Of a stretch of 64,000 bases of DNA, positions 26,489 to 35,600 are shown piece by piece; the stretch's first letter is position 1, and each line of letters begins with the position of its first letter. Under the pieces are notes generated by a model, which saw only the letters and a program-made list of their open reading frames with translations, was not told where the DNA came from and ran no database searches. Position numbers and translations under genes: made by a program. The DNA comes from Natronosalvus vescus (GTDB taxonomy: Archaea; Halobacteriota; Halobacteria; Halobacteriales; Natrialbaceae), in the NCBI RefSeq assembly GCF_023973145.1, contig NZ_CP099546.1, forward strand, positions 1,426,001 through 1,490,000, given 5' to 3'.

Positions 26489-26504
26489 GTGGTTGTAGAA
26501 CCAC
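26489..26504 (+). other. Hairpin between pilB and pilC
   Basis: GTGGTT-GTAG-AACCAC is a perfect 6-bp stem with a 4-base loop, 33 bp after the pilB stop. No T-tract follows, so attenuation or RNA processing is more likely than termination. Confidence 0.4.
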
Positions 26505-26621
26505 CCACGACGACATCCCCCGTGAGCCCGGAACGGGCGATGGATACTCCCCATCGGCAATCCAATCCGCCCGTTTCGGTGGCGGTCGCTCCCGACTATC
26601 GAGGCTCGAGGAACGACCGGA

Positions 26622-28709
26622 ATGACCCTCACGAACTTCCTTCCCCTGGCGATTGCCGCCCTGATCTGTACGCCGGTACTGCTGGCGGTCGTCAACAGAC
26701 GCGTCGATACGGTCGTCACTCGCGGTGCCGTCGGACTCTTTGGAACCTACGTCGAGGAGTTCCGATCCGAACACCCCGGCCGACAGGACGCCCTCAGGGC
26801 GGCTCACTTCGGGACGACCTACCGCGAGTACGGCTCGAAGTCGTTCCTCTACGCCGGATTGCTCGCCATCGTCGGCAGCATCCTCGGCATCTACCTCATC
26901 TGGGGGCTGTTGCTCGTTCTCTCGATCGATCCCGAAGTGATGCGCGAGCAGCTCCCCGAACTACTGTCGTTCCTGGCAAACGTCGGCGGCGTCCCCTCGC
27001 TCTCGATGCTCGAGCTGTTCGGCCTGTTGCTCGCCTCCTGTCTCACCCTGGGCGTCCTCGCTGGCGGGGGAACCTACTGGCTCCGCTGGTGGTACCCGAG
27101 CTACGTCGCCGACAACCGGGCCCGTCGGATCGAGGCATCGCTCCCGGCGACGGTGTCGTTCATCTACGCGCTTTCGAAAAGCGGGATGGAGTTCCCGAAA
27201 GTCGTGCGAATCGTCGCCGCACACGACGCCACCTACGGGGAAGCGGCAACCGAGTTCGAGGTGGCCGTCCGGAACATGGACACCTTCGGGATGGACGTGA
27301 TCACGGCACTTCAGACGATGAGCCGGCGCTCGCCTAGCCCGCAGTTTCGGGAGTTCAGCGAGAACCTCGTGAGCGTCCTCCAGAGCGGCCACAGCCTCTC
27401 GTCGTTTCTCGAGCGGCAGTATCACGATTACCAGGAGGAATCGGAGTCCCAGCAGGAGCGAATGCTCGACCTGCTGGGGACGCTCGCCGAATCGTACGTC
27501 ACCGTGCTGGTTGCTGGCCCGCTGTTTCTCATCACTATTCTGTTCGTCATCGGCATCTCCGTCGGTGACACGCTCGACCCGATGCAGGCGCTGATCTACC
27601 TCATCTTGCCGTTCGGAAACCTCGCCTTCATCGTTTATCTGAGTATGGTAACTGACTCGGTGAACCCCGGTCGAGCCGTCGACATGGGCGATGATGTCGA
27701 CCAGCCTCGGCCACTCGACGCCGCGTCCGTCCGACCCGATGGCGGCCAGACGGTCAGGACGCGCGCCGCCGCGAACGTCGAGCGAATCCGCATCTACCGA
27801 CGAATCCGGTGGCTCAGAAACCGGCTCGACGATCCGTTCGAGACGCTCGTCGACCGACCCGAACTGACACTCATCCTCACCGGCCCGATCGCACTCGGGG
27901 CCGTTGCGTGGCACCTTCCGCGTGCTCGAACCGAGGCGGGTCTCGGACTGACCGCCATCGACGACGTGCTGGTACTCGCCGGACTGTTCGTCGGCGCGGT
28001 GTTCGCGCTGGTGTACGAGATTCATCGGCGACGGATCAACGCGGTCGAGGCCGCAGTTCCCGACCTCCTCGACCGACTCGCCAGCATCAACGAGGCCGGA
28101 ATGCCGCTCATCTCGGCGATGGATCGGATTCGCGACTCCGATCTCGGGGCGCTCGACGTCGAACTCGACCGAATCTGGGCGGACGTCCAGTGGGGTGCCG
28201 ACCTCGAGACGGCGCTCGTTCGCTTCGGCGGTCGCGTGCGGACGCGAGCGACCTCCCGCGTCGTCACCCTGTTGACCGAGGCGATGAACGCGAGCGGGAA
28301 TCTCGCGACGGTGTTGCGGATCGCCTCCCGGCAGGCGGCGGCCGAACGGCGGCTCAGGCGCGAGCGTCGGCAGGCGATGCTCGAGTACATGGTCGTCGTC
28401 TACATCTCGTTTCTCGTCTTCCTGTTCATCATCGCTATTCTGGCGGGATACATGCTCCCGAATCTGCAGGTCGGCGGCTTCGAATCCGGTGTCGAGGGGG
28501 TCGATCCGACCCAGGTCGACGGGTTGTCGGGCCTCGAGGACGTCGATCCCGATGTCTACACGACGCTGTTCTATCACGCGACGCTCATTCAGGGTGCACT
28601 CTCCGGGTTGATCGCCGGGCAGTTGAGCACGGGTGACGTCAAGGCGGGTGTGAAACACGCTGTGTTCATGGTCGGAATCTCGTTCGTGCTGTTTGCGGTG
28701 TTGCTTTGA
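26622..28709 (+). CDS. pilC: Type IV pilus platform protein (PilC/TadC family)
   Basis: This 695-residue polytopic membrane protein is the assembly platform partner of the PilB ATPase. Two GspF-like cytoplasmic domains are present: RRIEASLPATVSFIYALSKS with SPSPQFREFSENLVSVLQSG, and AAVPDLLDRLASINEAGMPL with TSRVVTLLTEAMNASGNLAT. These separate clusters of helices such as VLVAGPLFLITILFVIGISV and YMVVVYISFLVFLFIIAILA. The double-domain length is typical of haloarchaeal PilC. The ATG at 26622 (MTLTNFLPLAIAALI) directly starts the first helix. Together with pilB it forms the core of an adhesive-pilus or secretion machine whose pilins must lie elsewhere. Confidence 0.88.
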   Translation: MTLTNFLPLAIAALICTPVLLAVVNRRVDTVVTRGAVGLFGTYVEEFRSEHPGRQDALRAAHFGTTYREYGSKSFLYAGLLAIVGSILGIYLIWGLLLVLSIDPEVMREQLPELLSFLANVGGVPSLSMLELFGLLLASCLTLGVLAGGGTYWLRWWYPSYVADNRARRIEASLPATVSFIYALSKSGMEFPKVVRIVAAHDATYGEAATEFEVAVRNMDTFGMDVITALQTMSRRSPSPQFREFSENLVSVLQSGHSLSSFLERQYHDYQEESESQQERMLDLLGTLAESYVTVLVAGPLFLITILFVIGISVGDTLDPMQALIYLILPFGNLAFIVYLSMVTDSVNPGRAVDMGDDVDQPRPLDAASVRPDGGQTVRTRAAANVERIRIYRRIRWLRNRLDDPFETLVDRPELTLILTGPIALGAVAWHLPRARTEAGLGLTAIDDVLVLAGLFVGAVFALVYEIHRRRINAVEAAVPDLLDRLASINEAGMPLISAMDRIRDSDLGALDVELDRIWADVQWGADLETALVRFGGRVRTRATSRVVTLLTEAMNASGNLATVLRIASRQAAAERRLRRERRQAMLEYMVVVYISFLVFLFIIAILAGYMLPNLQVGGFESGVEGVDPTQVDGLSGLEDVDPDVYTTLFYHATLIQGALSGLIAGQLSTGDVKAGVKHAVFMVGISFVLFAVLL

Positions 28710-28864
28710 TCTGTGCAGTGTTGCTCAGATCTCTGTTCGTCTGGCGCCTCGGACAATTCGCTCGTCGATGCCAGTGACCACCTCGAGTGAGGGAACACTA
28801 CCCTCGAGTCTTCTTCCATCACCGCTCTCGAACGCCTCGCTACCACCGATGGGCCTGACGAACG

Positions 28865-28871
28865 CTTTTTA
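28865..28871 (+). promoter_or_regulatory. TATA-like box of the methyltransferase gene
   Basis: CTTTTTA lies about 27-33 nt before the ATG at 28898, consistent with a leaderless transcript. Confidence 0.4.
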
Positions 28872-28897
28872 TCCCGAGGTGTCCGACTCTCGAACGA

Positions 28898-29536
28898 ATG
28901 GACAGACGGATCGAGGTTCGTGACACCTACGACCGGATCGCGACACACTTCGCCGCCACCCGCGAGTACGCCTGGCCGGAGGTCGAGGAGTACCTCGAGA
29001 CCCATGCAACCGGTGAAATCGGTCTCGACCTCGGCTGTGGAAACTGTCGACATGCCGAAGCCATGTCCGCTTCCATCGATGTCGTCCTCGGCCTCGACGT
29101 CAGCCGCGGCCTGCTCGAGACTGGACGCGAACGCACACAGAATCGAGGATTCGACGTCGATCTCGTGCAGGCAGATGCGGCGTCGATCCCGCTTCGGGAC
29201 GACCTCGTGTACACCGCCGTGTACGTCGCAACCCTCCACCACCTGCCGACGCGGGAGGCTCGCGTGGACAGCCTCGACGAATTGGCTCGCGTGCTCGCTC
29301 CAGACGGCACGGCACTGGTGAGCGCCTGGAGCACCGCACACGACGCTTTCGAAGAGACCGAGGGGTTCGATACGACCGTCGCGTGGACGCTGCCAGGCGG
29401 GGAGGCCGTCGACCGCTTCTATCACATCTACGATCCCGACGAGTTCCGGGCTGATCTCGAGTCGAGCGCCCTCGAGACCGTTTCGTTCGAACTCTCGAGT
29501 GGGAACTGTTATGCGGTCGTTCGGCCGTCTTCATAG
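28898..29536 (+). CDS. Class I SAM methyltransferase, Trm9-like
   Basis: This 212-residue methyltransferase has motif I GLDLGCGNCRHAEAM and motif II VVLGLDVSRGLLE. It also has ADAASIPLRDDLVYTAVYVA with the run TLHHLPTREARVDSLDELAR, and a C-terminal FYHIYDPDEFRADLESSALE. The N-terminal VRDTYDRIATHFAATREYAW and the HHL-T-R-E-R stretch resemble eukaryotic Trm9/ALKBH8, which methylate the cm5U wobble uridine of tRNA with the help of Trm112. A tRNA-modification role is therefore plausible, but a generic small-molecule methyltransferase cannot be excluded. A small conserved gene starts two bases after its stop. Confidence 0.75.
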   Translation: MDRRIEVRDTYDRIATHFAATREYAWPEVEEYLETHATGEIGLDLGCGNCRHAEAMSASIDVVLGLDVSRGLLETGRERTQNRGFDVDLVQADAASIPLRDDLVYTAVYVATLHHLPTREARVDSLDELARVLAPDGTALVSAWSTAHDAFEETEGFDTTVAWTLPGGEAVDRFYHIYDPDEFRADLESSALETVSFELSSGNCYAVVRPSS

Positions 29537-29537
29537 T

Positions 29538-29828
29538 ATGGCCGACCTCAATCAGATCGCGAAGCGAATACACAACATTTCGCCCAGGCCGGTTCGACTG
29601 ACCCTCGACGACGGCACCGAAGCAACGTTCCGCATGGACTGGGTGGAGTTCTTCCAGCAGGAATTCAAGGGAGAGGGAAGTCGCGAGAACGAACCCGACG
29701 TCGAGTACCGGTTTATCTCGAGTGAAGACAACGAGTCGGTTCTCGTCGGCCGAAAGAAGCCGGACGACGACGGCTGGTCGATGATCGGCTCGGTGCTCGA
29801 GGCCGAAGCGGTCGAGGACGCGGAGTGA
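29538..29828 (+). CDS. Small conserved haloarchaeal protein of unknown function
   Basis: This 96-residue acidic soluble protein begins MADLNQIAKRIHNISPRPVR and continues LTLDDGTEATFRMDWVEFFQ. The fold could be a small beta-barrel: alternating strands VRLTLDDG, ATFRMDW, VEYRFISSED and SVLVGRKKPD. It has no cysteines, signal or helices long enough for a membrane. It starts immediately after the Trm9-like gene, so the two are probably co-transcribed. It is not a Trm112 homologue, since there is no zinc ribbon. I do not recognise a named family. Confidence 0.65.
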   Translation: MADLNQIAKRIHNISPRPVRLTLDDGTEATFRMDWVEFFQQEFKGEGSRENEPDVEYRFISSEDNESVLVGRKKPDDDGWSMIGSVLEAEAVEDAE

Positions 29829-29924
29829 CGAGGTGACCGACGCTCGCCGTCGACCGGTAGCCAGTAGTTGAATACACGTTCATTGTATCCTCTTCGCAAG
29901 AGAACCAGCAACGTCTGAATCGTT

Positions 29925-30809
29925 TCAATCGGGACGTCCGGCTTCCGGCGGGCCGTCCCACGCCGTCGCATCATCGTGTGGCTCGTACCCGATGACCTCG
30001 CGGGCGCGCTCGAGGTCGAACCAGCTTCGGTCGCTCGCGCTCCGACCGTAGAACACCTCGAACCCACCACTCTCGCCGTCGTCGGCTCGAGCGCCACCGT
30101 GCTCGAGACAGCGGGCCACCTCCTGTGCGAAATCGCGCCGCGACTGCCACATACACTGCTGGCGGGCGACCTGTTCTGCGTAGTCGTCGCTCTCGCGCTC
30201 GAACGAGCCGCGGTCGACACCACGCTCGGCATCCCCGTACGGGTGGTCGTACTCGGGGTCGCGAATCGAGCAGATGCGGATCGCATACCCCTGGAGACCG
30301 TGGGTATCGGCAGCGAGTTGTCCCATCGCTTCGCCGAAAACTTTGACGACGCCGTACCGGGAGTCCGGCCGTGGCGGCACGGTGTGATCGATCTCGAGTT
30401 CGAATGCCGGCTCGTAGATGTCGGGTGCGTGTTCGACCTCGTACATGCCGACCGCGTGATTCGAGGAGGCGTAGACGACGGTGTCGACGTCTTCGTTGGC
30501 GGCGGCCTCGAGCACGTTACAGATCGCCTGACAGCTGGCACCGAAGCCGGCGCTCCACTCGAGCGATCGATCGCTCGGCCCGCCGAGGAAATCAGGCATC
30601 CCCAGGTGAACGACCGCGTCCTGGCCTTCCATTGCGGCTCGGACGGTCGCATAGTCGGTGACGTCACCGACCAGCGTCTCGTACTCCGGATCCGAATGGG
30701 GTTCGATGTCGAGCCAGGTCGTCTCGAGGGGAGCCTCGAGTTCGTCCTCGAGGTGGTCGCGAAGGGCTGTTCCAACGGTACCGTTTGCGCCGGTGACGAG
30801 TACGTTCAC
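29925..30809 (-). CDS. NAD-dependent epimerase/dehydratase, Azf/uronate-dehydrogenase-like
   Basis: This 294-residue extended SDR has the Rossmann motif VLVTGANGTVGTALRDHL and the sequence DTVVYASSNHAVGMYE. Its active-site region SRYGVVKVFGEAMG contains the YxxxK pair, and IRICSIRDPEYD and YRSASDRSWFDLERAREVIG-like motifs (beginning YGRSASDRSW here) follow. The SSNHAVG motif, the serine-lined YGVVK and the C-terminal 'DRAREVIGY.P.D' pattern resemble haloarchaeal Azf glucose-6-phosphate dehydrogenase and uronate dehydrogenases, which oxidise sugar C1. Extra residues between about 205 and 235 (acidic/Arg-rich, ERGVDRGSFERESDDYAEQV) distinguish it from those enzymes. A GTG start at 30809 fits a TATATG box 25-30 nt upstream; an ATG at 30836 is the alternative. 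The substrate is uncertain. Confidence 0.75.
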   Translation of the reverse strand: MNVLVTGANGTVGTALRDHLEDELEAPLETTWLDIEPHSDPEYETLVGDVTDYATVRAAMEGQDAVVHLGMPDFLGGPSDRSLEWSAGFGASCQAICNVLEAAANEDVDTVVYASSNHAVGMYEVEHAPDIYEPAFELEIDHTVPPRPDSRYGVVKVFGEAMGQLAADTHGLQGYAIRICSIRDPEYDHPYGDAERGVDRGSFERESDDYAEQVARQQCMWQSRRDFAQEVARCLEHGGARADDGESGGFEVFYGRSASDRSWFDLERAREVIGYEPHDDATAWDGPPEAGRPD

Positions 30810-30899
30810 GACCTGTCGTACGGGAGCATACCACATATACGCTGGCGGCGTTCACGCTCCCGGTCGTCGAATCCGTTGCTCGAGCGAGGGGTGTCAACC

Positions 30900-30983
30900 T
30901 ATAGTAACAACTGCAACGATTTACACACTGATCGCCGACATGTCTGGCGATCAGATGTGCATTGACTTGCAGTGGCTACTATA
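30900..30983. repeat. 84-bp palindromic element beside tRNA-Gly
   Basis: The outer arms TATAGTAACAACTGCAA (30900-30916) and TTGCAGTGGCTACTATA (30967-30983) are inverted repeats matching at 15 of 17 positions. The centre GATCGCC-N9-GGCGATC (30930-30952) is a perfect 7-bp stem around ACATGT, and the intervening bases pair partly (CACACTGATC versus the complement of GATCAGATGTG). The whole forms one long hairpin with TATA-like tips. It codes for nothing and lies 38 bp from the tRNA gene. A non-autonomous insertion (MITE/REP-type) is the best reading. Confidence 0.7.
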
Positions 30984-31021
30984 TCTGCCGCGTCGCTCAC
31001 CAAACCAACTCGCGGTAGAAG

Positions 31022-31093
31022 TGCGCGGTCCGGGATTTGAACCCGGGTCATCAGCTTGGAAGGCTGAGGTCATAGCCGCTAGACCAACCACGC
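31022..31093 (-). tRNA. tRNA-Gly (anticodon TCC)
   Basis: On the minus strand the sequence folds as a full cloverleaf. The acceptor GCGTGGT pairs with ACCGCGC (one G-U), followed by discriminator A. The D arm contains GGTCTAGCGG. The anticodon stem TCAGC/GCTGA surrounds loop CTTCCAA, with anticodon TCC reading GGA. The T arm has CCGGG-TTCAAAT-CCCGG. The 3' CCA is not encoded. No intron is present. Confidence 0.93.
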
Positions 31094-31194
31094 TCGCAAT
31101 CGCTGGTTTGCTTTCCAGGTTTAAGGGCGTTCCCTTTTCGTCTGCTACTTATTGGATTCGCACTCGAGCAGCGAAAGCGACGAGTTGGGGGATA

Positions 31195-31300
31195 GGTATC
31201 CTCGACGCGGCGATCGGGTCGACGGTGTACTCACCTGTCTCGACAGTCTCGAGATGGACATCGGTGACGTTATCGCGGACACGCCGTGGCGAACGTCGGG
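31195..31300 (-). pseudogene. Remnant of the exoprotease C-terminal domain
   Basis: Translated on the minus strand, this stretch reads VRDNV, then HLETVETGEYTVDPIAASR. The intact M14 and S8 proteases nearby have VRDTVP about 60 residues before LETGEYTFGPIAVSR (M14) or RYTFGPLAVS (S8). The 45 bases around GTGTACTC are about 80% identical to the M14 gene by eye. No complete frame survives and the middle is deleted. It appears to be the tail of a lost or shuffled third copy of that domain. Confidence 0.5.
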
Positions 31301-31440
31301 ATACGACGCCTCTGGGGAGCCGATCGAGAACGCGGCACAGTACCTCGACGACGACGTTCCGAACCCGTTCTAGAACGCGTCACTCATCCCCTGTTCGAAC
31401 TAAACTGAACGACACCTATTTGGGAAAGAAACTACAACTG

Positions 31441-32505
31441 ATGCCAATGAACCGGAGACAGTTCCTGACGGCGATCACCGGGGGCTTGATCGCCGTTGCC
31501 GGCTGTACGCAGACGGAGACGGAGATCCCGGGACTCGAGCCGGATCGGGAACTGTGGTCGTTTCAATCGATCGACCAGCAACGTGTCTCGACGACGCCTG
31601 CTGTCCGTGACGGTCGGGTCTACGTCGGGAGCGACGATCACAACGTCTATGCGCTGGCGGCGGATACCGGTCGTGAGATCTGGCAGTTCGAAACGGACGG
31701 TGGTGTCCAATCGTCGCCAGCGATGGCCGATGAAACACTGTACATTGGGAGTCTCGACCACCATCTCTACGCACTCGGATTCGACGGCACCGAACGGTGG
31801 TCGGTCGTAACGGGAGACAAAGTGTACGCATCACCGACGGTCACGGCGGATCGGGTACTGATCGGGAGTCGGGATTCGTACCTCTACGCGCTCGAATCGG
31901 ATTGTGGTGAGTCGATCTGGCGGACGTATATTGGCGGCGTCGTTTTCTCGAAAGCGACAGTCGACTCCGAGTACGTCTACATCGGCGGAGGAGACGGTGA
32001 TCTCGTCAAACTACGCCTGGACGATGGCACCATCGAGTGGCGAGCCCTGACCGACGAGCGGGTGTCAGTCACGCCTACTATCGTCGACGATCGAGTTCTC
32101 TTTGCGGATCACGATGGGGGCGTGTACGCGCTCTCTCGATCGGACGGGGAGACGCTGTGGACGAAAGAACTGAGCGATGGTGTCGCCTCCTCACCTACGG
32201 TTCAGGATGGGACTGTCTACTTCGGCAGTTGGGATACGACAATCTATGCGGTGGATCTCGAGACGGGGGAGTTAACGTGGGAAGTCGACGCCTACGGACA
32301 CGAGAGTTCGACGCCAACGATCGTGGACGGCGTCCTCTACATCGGTGACTCGTGGGGGATCGTGTACGCGCTCGATCCGCAGACGGGTGATGCGTACTGG
32401 CGGTTCGAAACGGGGAACGCGGTAAACGCCTCGCCGACGATCGTCGATGGCGTCGCGTATATCGCGAGCAACGACGGTCACGTGTATGCACTCGACGTGA
32501 CCTGA
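31441..32505 (+). CDS. Tat-exported PQQ-repeat beta-propeller lipoprotein
   Basis: This 354-residue lipoprotein has a twin-arginine signal (MNRRQFLTAITGG) and a lipobox (IAVAGC), with either ATG 31441 or 31447 as start. The mature part is a propeller of about seven to eight blades, each with a Y-V/I-G-S-D/x-D pattern followed by YAL...G and a W strand. Examples are VYVGSDDHNVYALAADTGRE, IWQFETDGGVQSSPAMA and LYIGDSWGIVYALDPQTGDA. BamB-like/PQQ-binding-like propellers of this kind decorate haloarchaeal cell surfaces, and neither cofactor nor partner is known. A TATA-like CTATTTG lies about 23 nt upstream. It stands next to the exoprotease island but on the opposite strand. Confidence 0.85.
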   Translation: MPMNRRQFLTAITGGLIAVAGCTQTETEIPGLEPDRELWSFQSIDQQRVSTTPAVRDGRVYVGSDDHNVYALAADTGREIWQFETDGGVQSSPAMADETLYIGSLDHHLYALGFDGTERWSVVTGDKVYASPTVTADRVLIGSRDSYLYALESDCGESIWRTYIGGVVFSKATVDSEYVYIGGGDGDLVKLRLDDGTIEWRALTDERVSVTPTIVDDRVLFADHDGGVYALSRSDGETLWTKELSDGVASSPTVQDGTVYFGSWDTTIYAVDLETGELTWEVDAYGHESSTPTIVDGVLYIGDSWGIVYALDPQTGDAYWRFETGNAVNASPTIVDGVAYIASNDGHVYALDVT

Positions 32506-32696
32506 CGCGACGGGGACTCCCGATCGTGGCATTCGGTCGGGTGGCGTCGTTCCTCCGACCGCCTCCTCAGTCACGGCGCTCTCCTTCTCAGCCACGGATA
32601 GGTCGCGCCTGCGAGACCGATTCACGAATTCCCTCGAGCGGAGAAACAGTCAACTCGTGAACGCCCCCAGAACGGCGAAAACAACGACCTGACTGG

Positions 32697-35600
32697 TCAG
32701 ATATCCTCTGCGACGACAGTCACGGTTCGGTCGGTGCCCGCAAACGTCGTCCACTCGCGGTCGGTGAGCGTTCCATCGTCGTCTGTGCCCCTCGAGACGG
32801 CGATTGGGCCGAAGGTGTACTCGCCCGTCTCGAGGAGGTCGTCGGGGGCTTCGGCGAAGTGGGTGAGATCCTCGTAGACCGATTGGGTCTCCTCCAGCCC
32901 GAAGTAGACGTGCGTGCCGCCGCCGTCGGCGGCTGCCGTCGCCTCGGCGTCGCCGAACGCTTCGTCGACCGTCCAGTTCTCCGGCACCGTGTCGCGTACG
33001 ATGACGGGTTCGGTCGCCTGGACGTCGAGTTCCGTCCGGTTGGTCTGTCCCCCGGTAAAGATCGAACCGGAATCATTGCGCTCCCCCTCGACGGCGAACG
33101 TCGATCCTTGGTCGTGATCTCCGATCGTCCGGACGACTTCGCCGTCGACGAACCGTCGTTGTTCCATGCCGAACGCGTTGACGAGAACGGTGAACCCGAA
33201 GTACGAGAGGACGTAGTTCTTCAGTCCAAACGGGTGGAGTTCTTGCTGGCTGGCCGGCGGCAACAGGCCGCCGATGGCGTGGATTCCTCGCCACCCCTCG
33301 GTATCGGTGAAGATCGAACCACAACTCACCAGGCCGTCAGTCGTTCCGGCGACGGTTCCGCCGGACGTCTCGAACGCCTCCGCGTCGACCAGCGTCATCG
33401 GGGCGTCGTCCGCGTACGGATAGCCGAGCGGCGCGACTTTCCACGTCATTCGCTGGATCGGGCGCGTGTCGGTGAGCAACGGATGGTCGTCGGCTTTCTC
33501 CTCCAGGTGACTGACCCCGAACGTGTCGTCGACGACGTCGTCCGTCTCGACGTCGGGTGCCGTTTCCATCGCCGCAAGGAGGTGAAGGCCGGTGTCGGTC
33601 AGGACGAGGTTGCCGCCCGACTCGACGTAGTCGTCGATCGCCGCGACGTAGTTCGCAGGATCGTCGCCGCGGTCGTCGTGGGCGACCACGAGGTGATCGG
33701 CGTCGACGCCGGCCTCGGCGACCTCCGCTGGCGTCAGCGCGACCGTGGTGAGTAGTTCGTTTTCTGACTCGAGATCGTCGAAGAACGCGAGCGGCGTGAC
33801 CTCGTACTCCTCCTGCTCGAATCCGAGCGCCTCTCTAGGGTCTGGGTGTTCGGCCGTCGATTGGAGCGTCCCGACGTGGGCGTGGAGTTCCGTCGATTGA
33901 TCGGTCATCAGGCTCTCGACCTCGAGTGACCACTCGCCGCCGATCGGCTCTTTGACGACCATCGGCGGGATGTGGTGGTGGCCGTCGCCGTTGAACGTCG
34001 AGGGCCGGTACGATCGGATCTCGTTTCCGTGTGGATCCTGAAGGACGACGTCGACCAGGCCGTGCGGTGCGTGTGCGTGCACCGTCAGCGTGTGCAAGTC
34101 GTCGGCCACGTCGAACGAAAGCGTCTCGGTGGACTCGGCGTCGACGATCAGTTCGTGTTCGGTGCTGGCGAGTTCGGTTCCGCCGCTATCGGTATCCCCG
34201 TCCTGCAGGAAGGAGAGGTCGTCCGACGACCGAGTGAGTTCGTCGGTCGTCACGTAGGCGATCTCCGTACCCTCGCCGTCGCGGGTGACGACCTCGGAGT
34301 CGACGTCGCGGAGGGCGTAGTCCGTCATCGTCTTCATCGCCGCAATGTAGCCCGTCACCCACTTGTCGGCCAACTCGGGATTGTACACGTTCCCACCGAT
34401 CATGTGGCTGTACGCCATCTCGAACGCCATCGTCGTCACGTCGAGGCCGCCCCGATCTTCGCTCGCGCCCATGAAGCCGATGAGTCCGCCGGTGATGGTG
34501 TAGCCGATCGTGTCCCAGATGGTCGAGTAATCGTAGGCCGTCTCGGGCAACACCGGCATGAGGACGTCGGGGTTGAAATTACCGGTGGCTTCCTCCTGAA
34601 CCTCGGCGAGTGTCTCCCAGTCGTCCATCGCCTCCTCGAGGTTCGCCTCCAGAGTCCGGTTCATCTCGTAGAGGTCGTGAAACTCGTCCTGGGTGTACTC
34701 GATCTGGTTGATGAGACCCAGGATGAAATCCGAGTTCCAGAACATCGCGTGGAGGTCGGCACCGTGGGTGAGATTCTCGTATCCCCGGAAGTGCTCGACG
34801 ACGCCCATCGCGTCCGGCACCTTGTCGATGATGTCGTGTGGATTCTCCGTCGCCCAGCGTTCTTCGTCCGGCTCACCAGGGTGGTGGGACGGATCGATCC
34901 AGCCGACGGTGGGGTATTGCCGGTTCGTGTCGTACACTTCGGCGTTCCCACGCTCGTGCAGCGGTGCCGCCGGAACCCGGGGATGGGTTGCGTCGGGCCC
35001 GCCGGTTTGCCAGCCGCTATCGTATTGCGGATCGCGAGCCACCCAGCCGTCGGGATTACACGAGAGGATGATGAGCACGCAGTCGTCCAGCAGTCGTTCG
35101 AACTCCTGTTCACGACCCGTGAGAATTCGCTCGATGAAGCGATAACACGCCTCGGGGCCGGCCCGCTCGAGGCCGTGGATCGAAGCTTCGAACATCACCT
35201 TCTGACGGTTCTCGAACGCTTCGATGCCGCGAATCTCGTCGATGTCGTTCGTGATTTCGGCGACGTGGAGATCCTTCGGATCGTGTCGATCGGTGAGCTG
35301 GTTGTGGTGGCCGGGACTTGTTCCGAACTCGACGTCGTGGGGGTTCTCCGCGTCGGCGAGAGCGTAAAAATTGACCCTGTCAGCGTGCTCGGACTCGAGG
35401 TACTCCATCCCGCTGATCATCTGTTCGTAATCGATGAAATCGACGGCTCGGTGGGGAGCCGGGAAGACCCCGAGTGGATAGTGTCCCAGTCGCCAGAACG
35501 GGTTCGATCCTGGCGTGTAGCTCAACTCCTCGGCGGTTGGAATCTCGAGAACCTCCTCGACCGCCGTCGTCGTGAGTTGTGCGTACGCGGCGGGTGGATC

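Noticed and set aside
31152-31373. 73-codon plus-strand frame with a TTG start
   Set aside because: No ATG, no recognisable domain, and the minus strand here carries the better-supported protease-domain remnant.
30658-31440. N-terminal extension of the PQQ lipoprotein frame through the tRNA and palindrome
   Set aside because: The Tat signal and lipobox fix the start at 31441 or 31447, and the extension overlaps the tRNA gene antisense.
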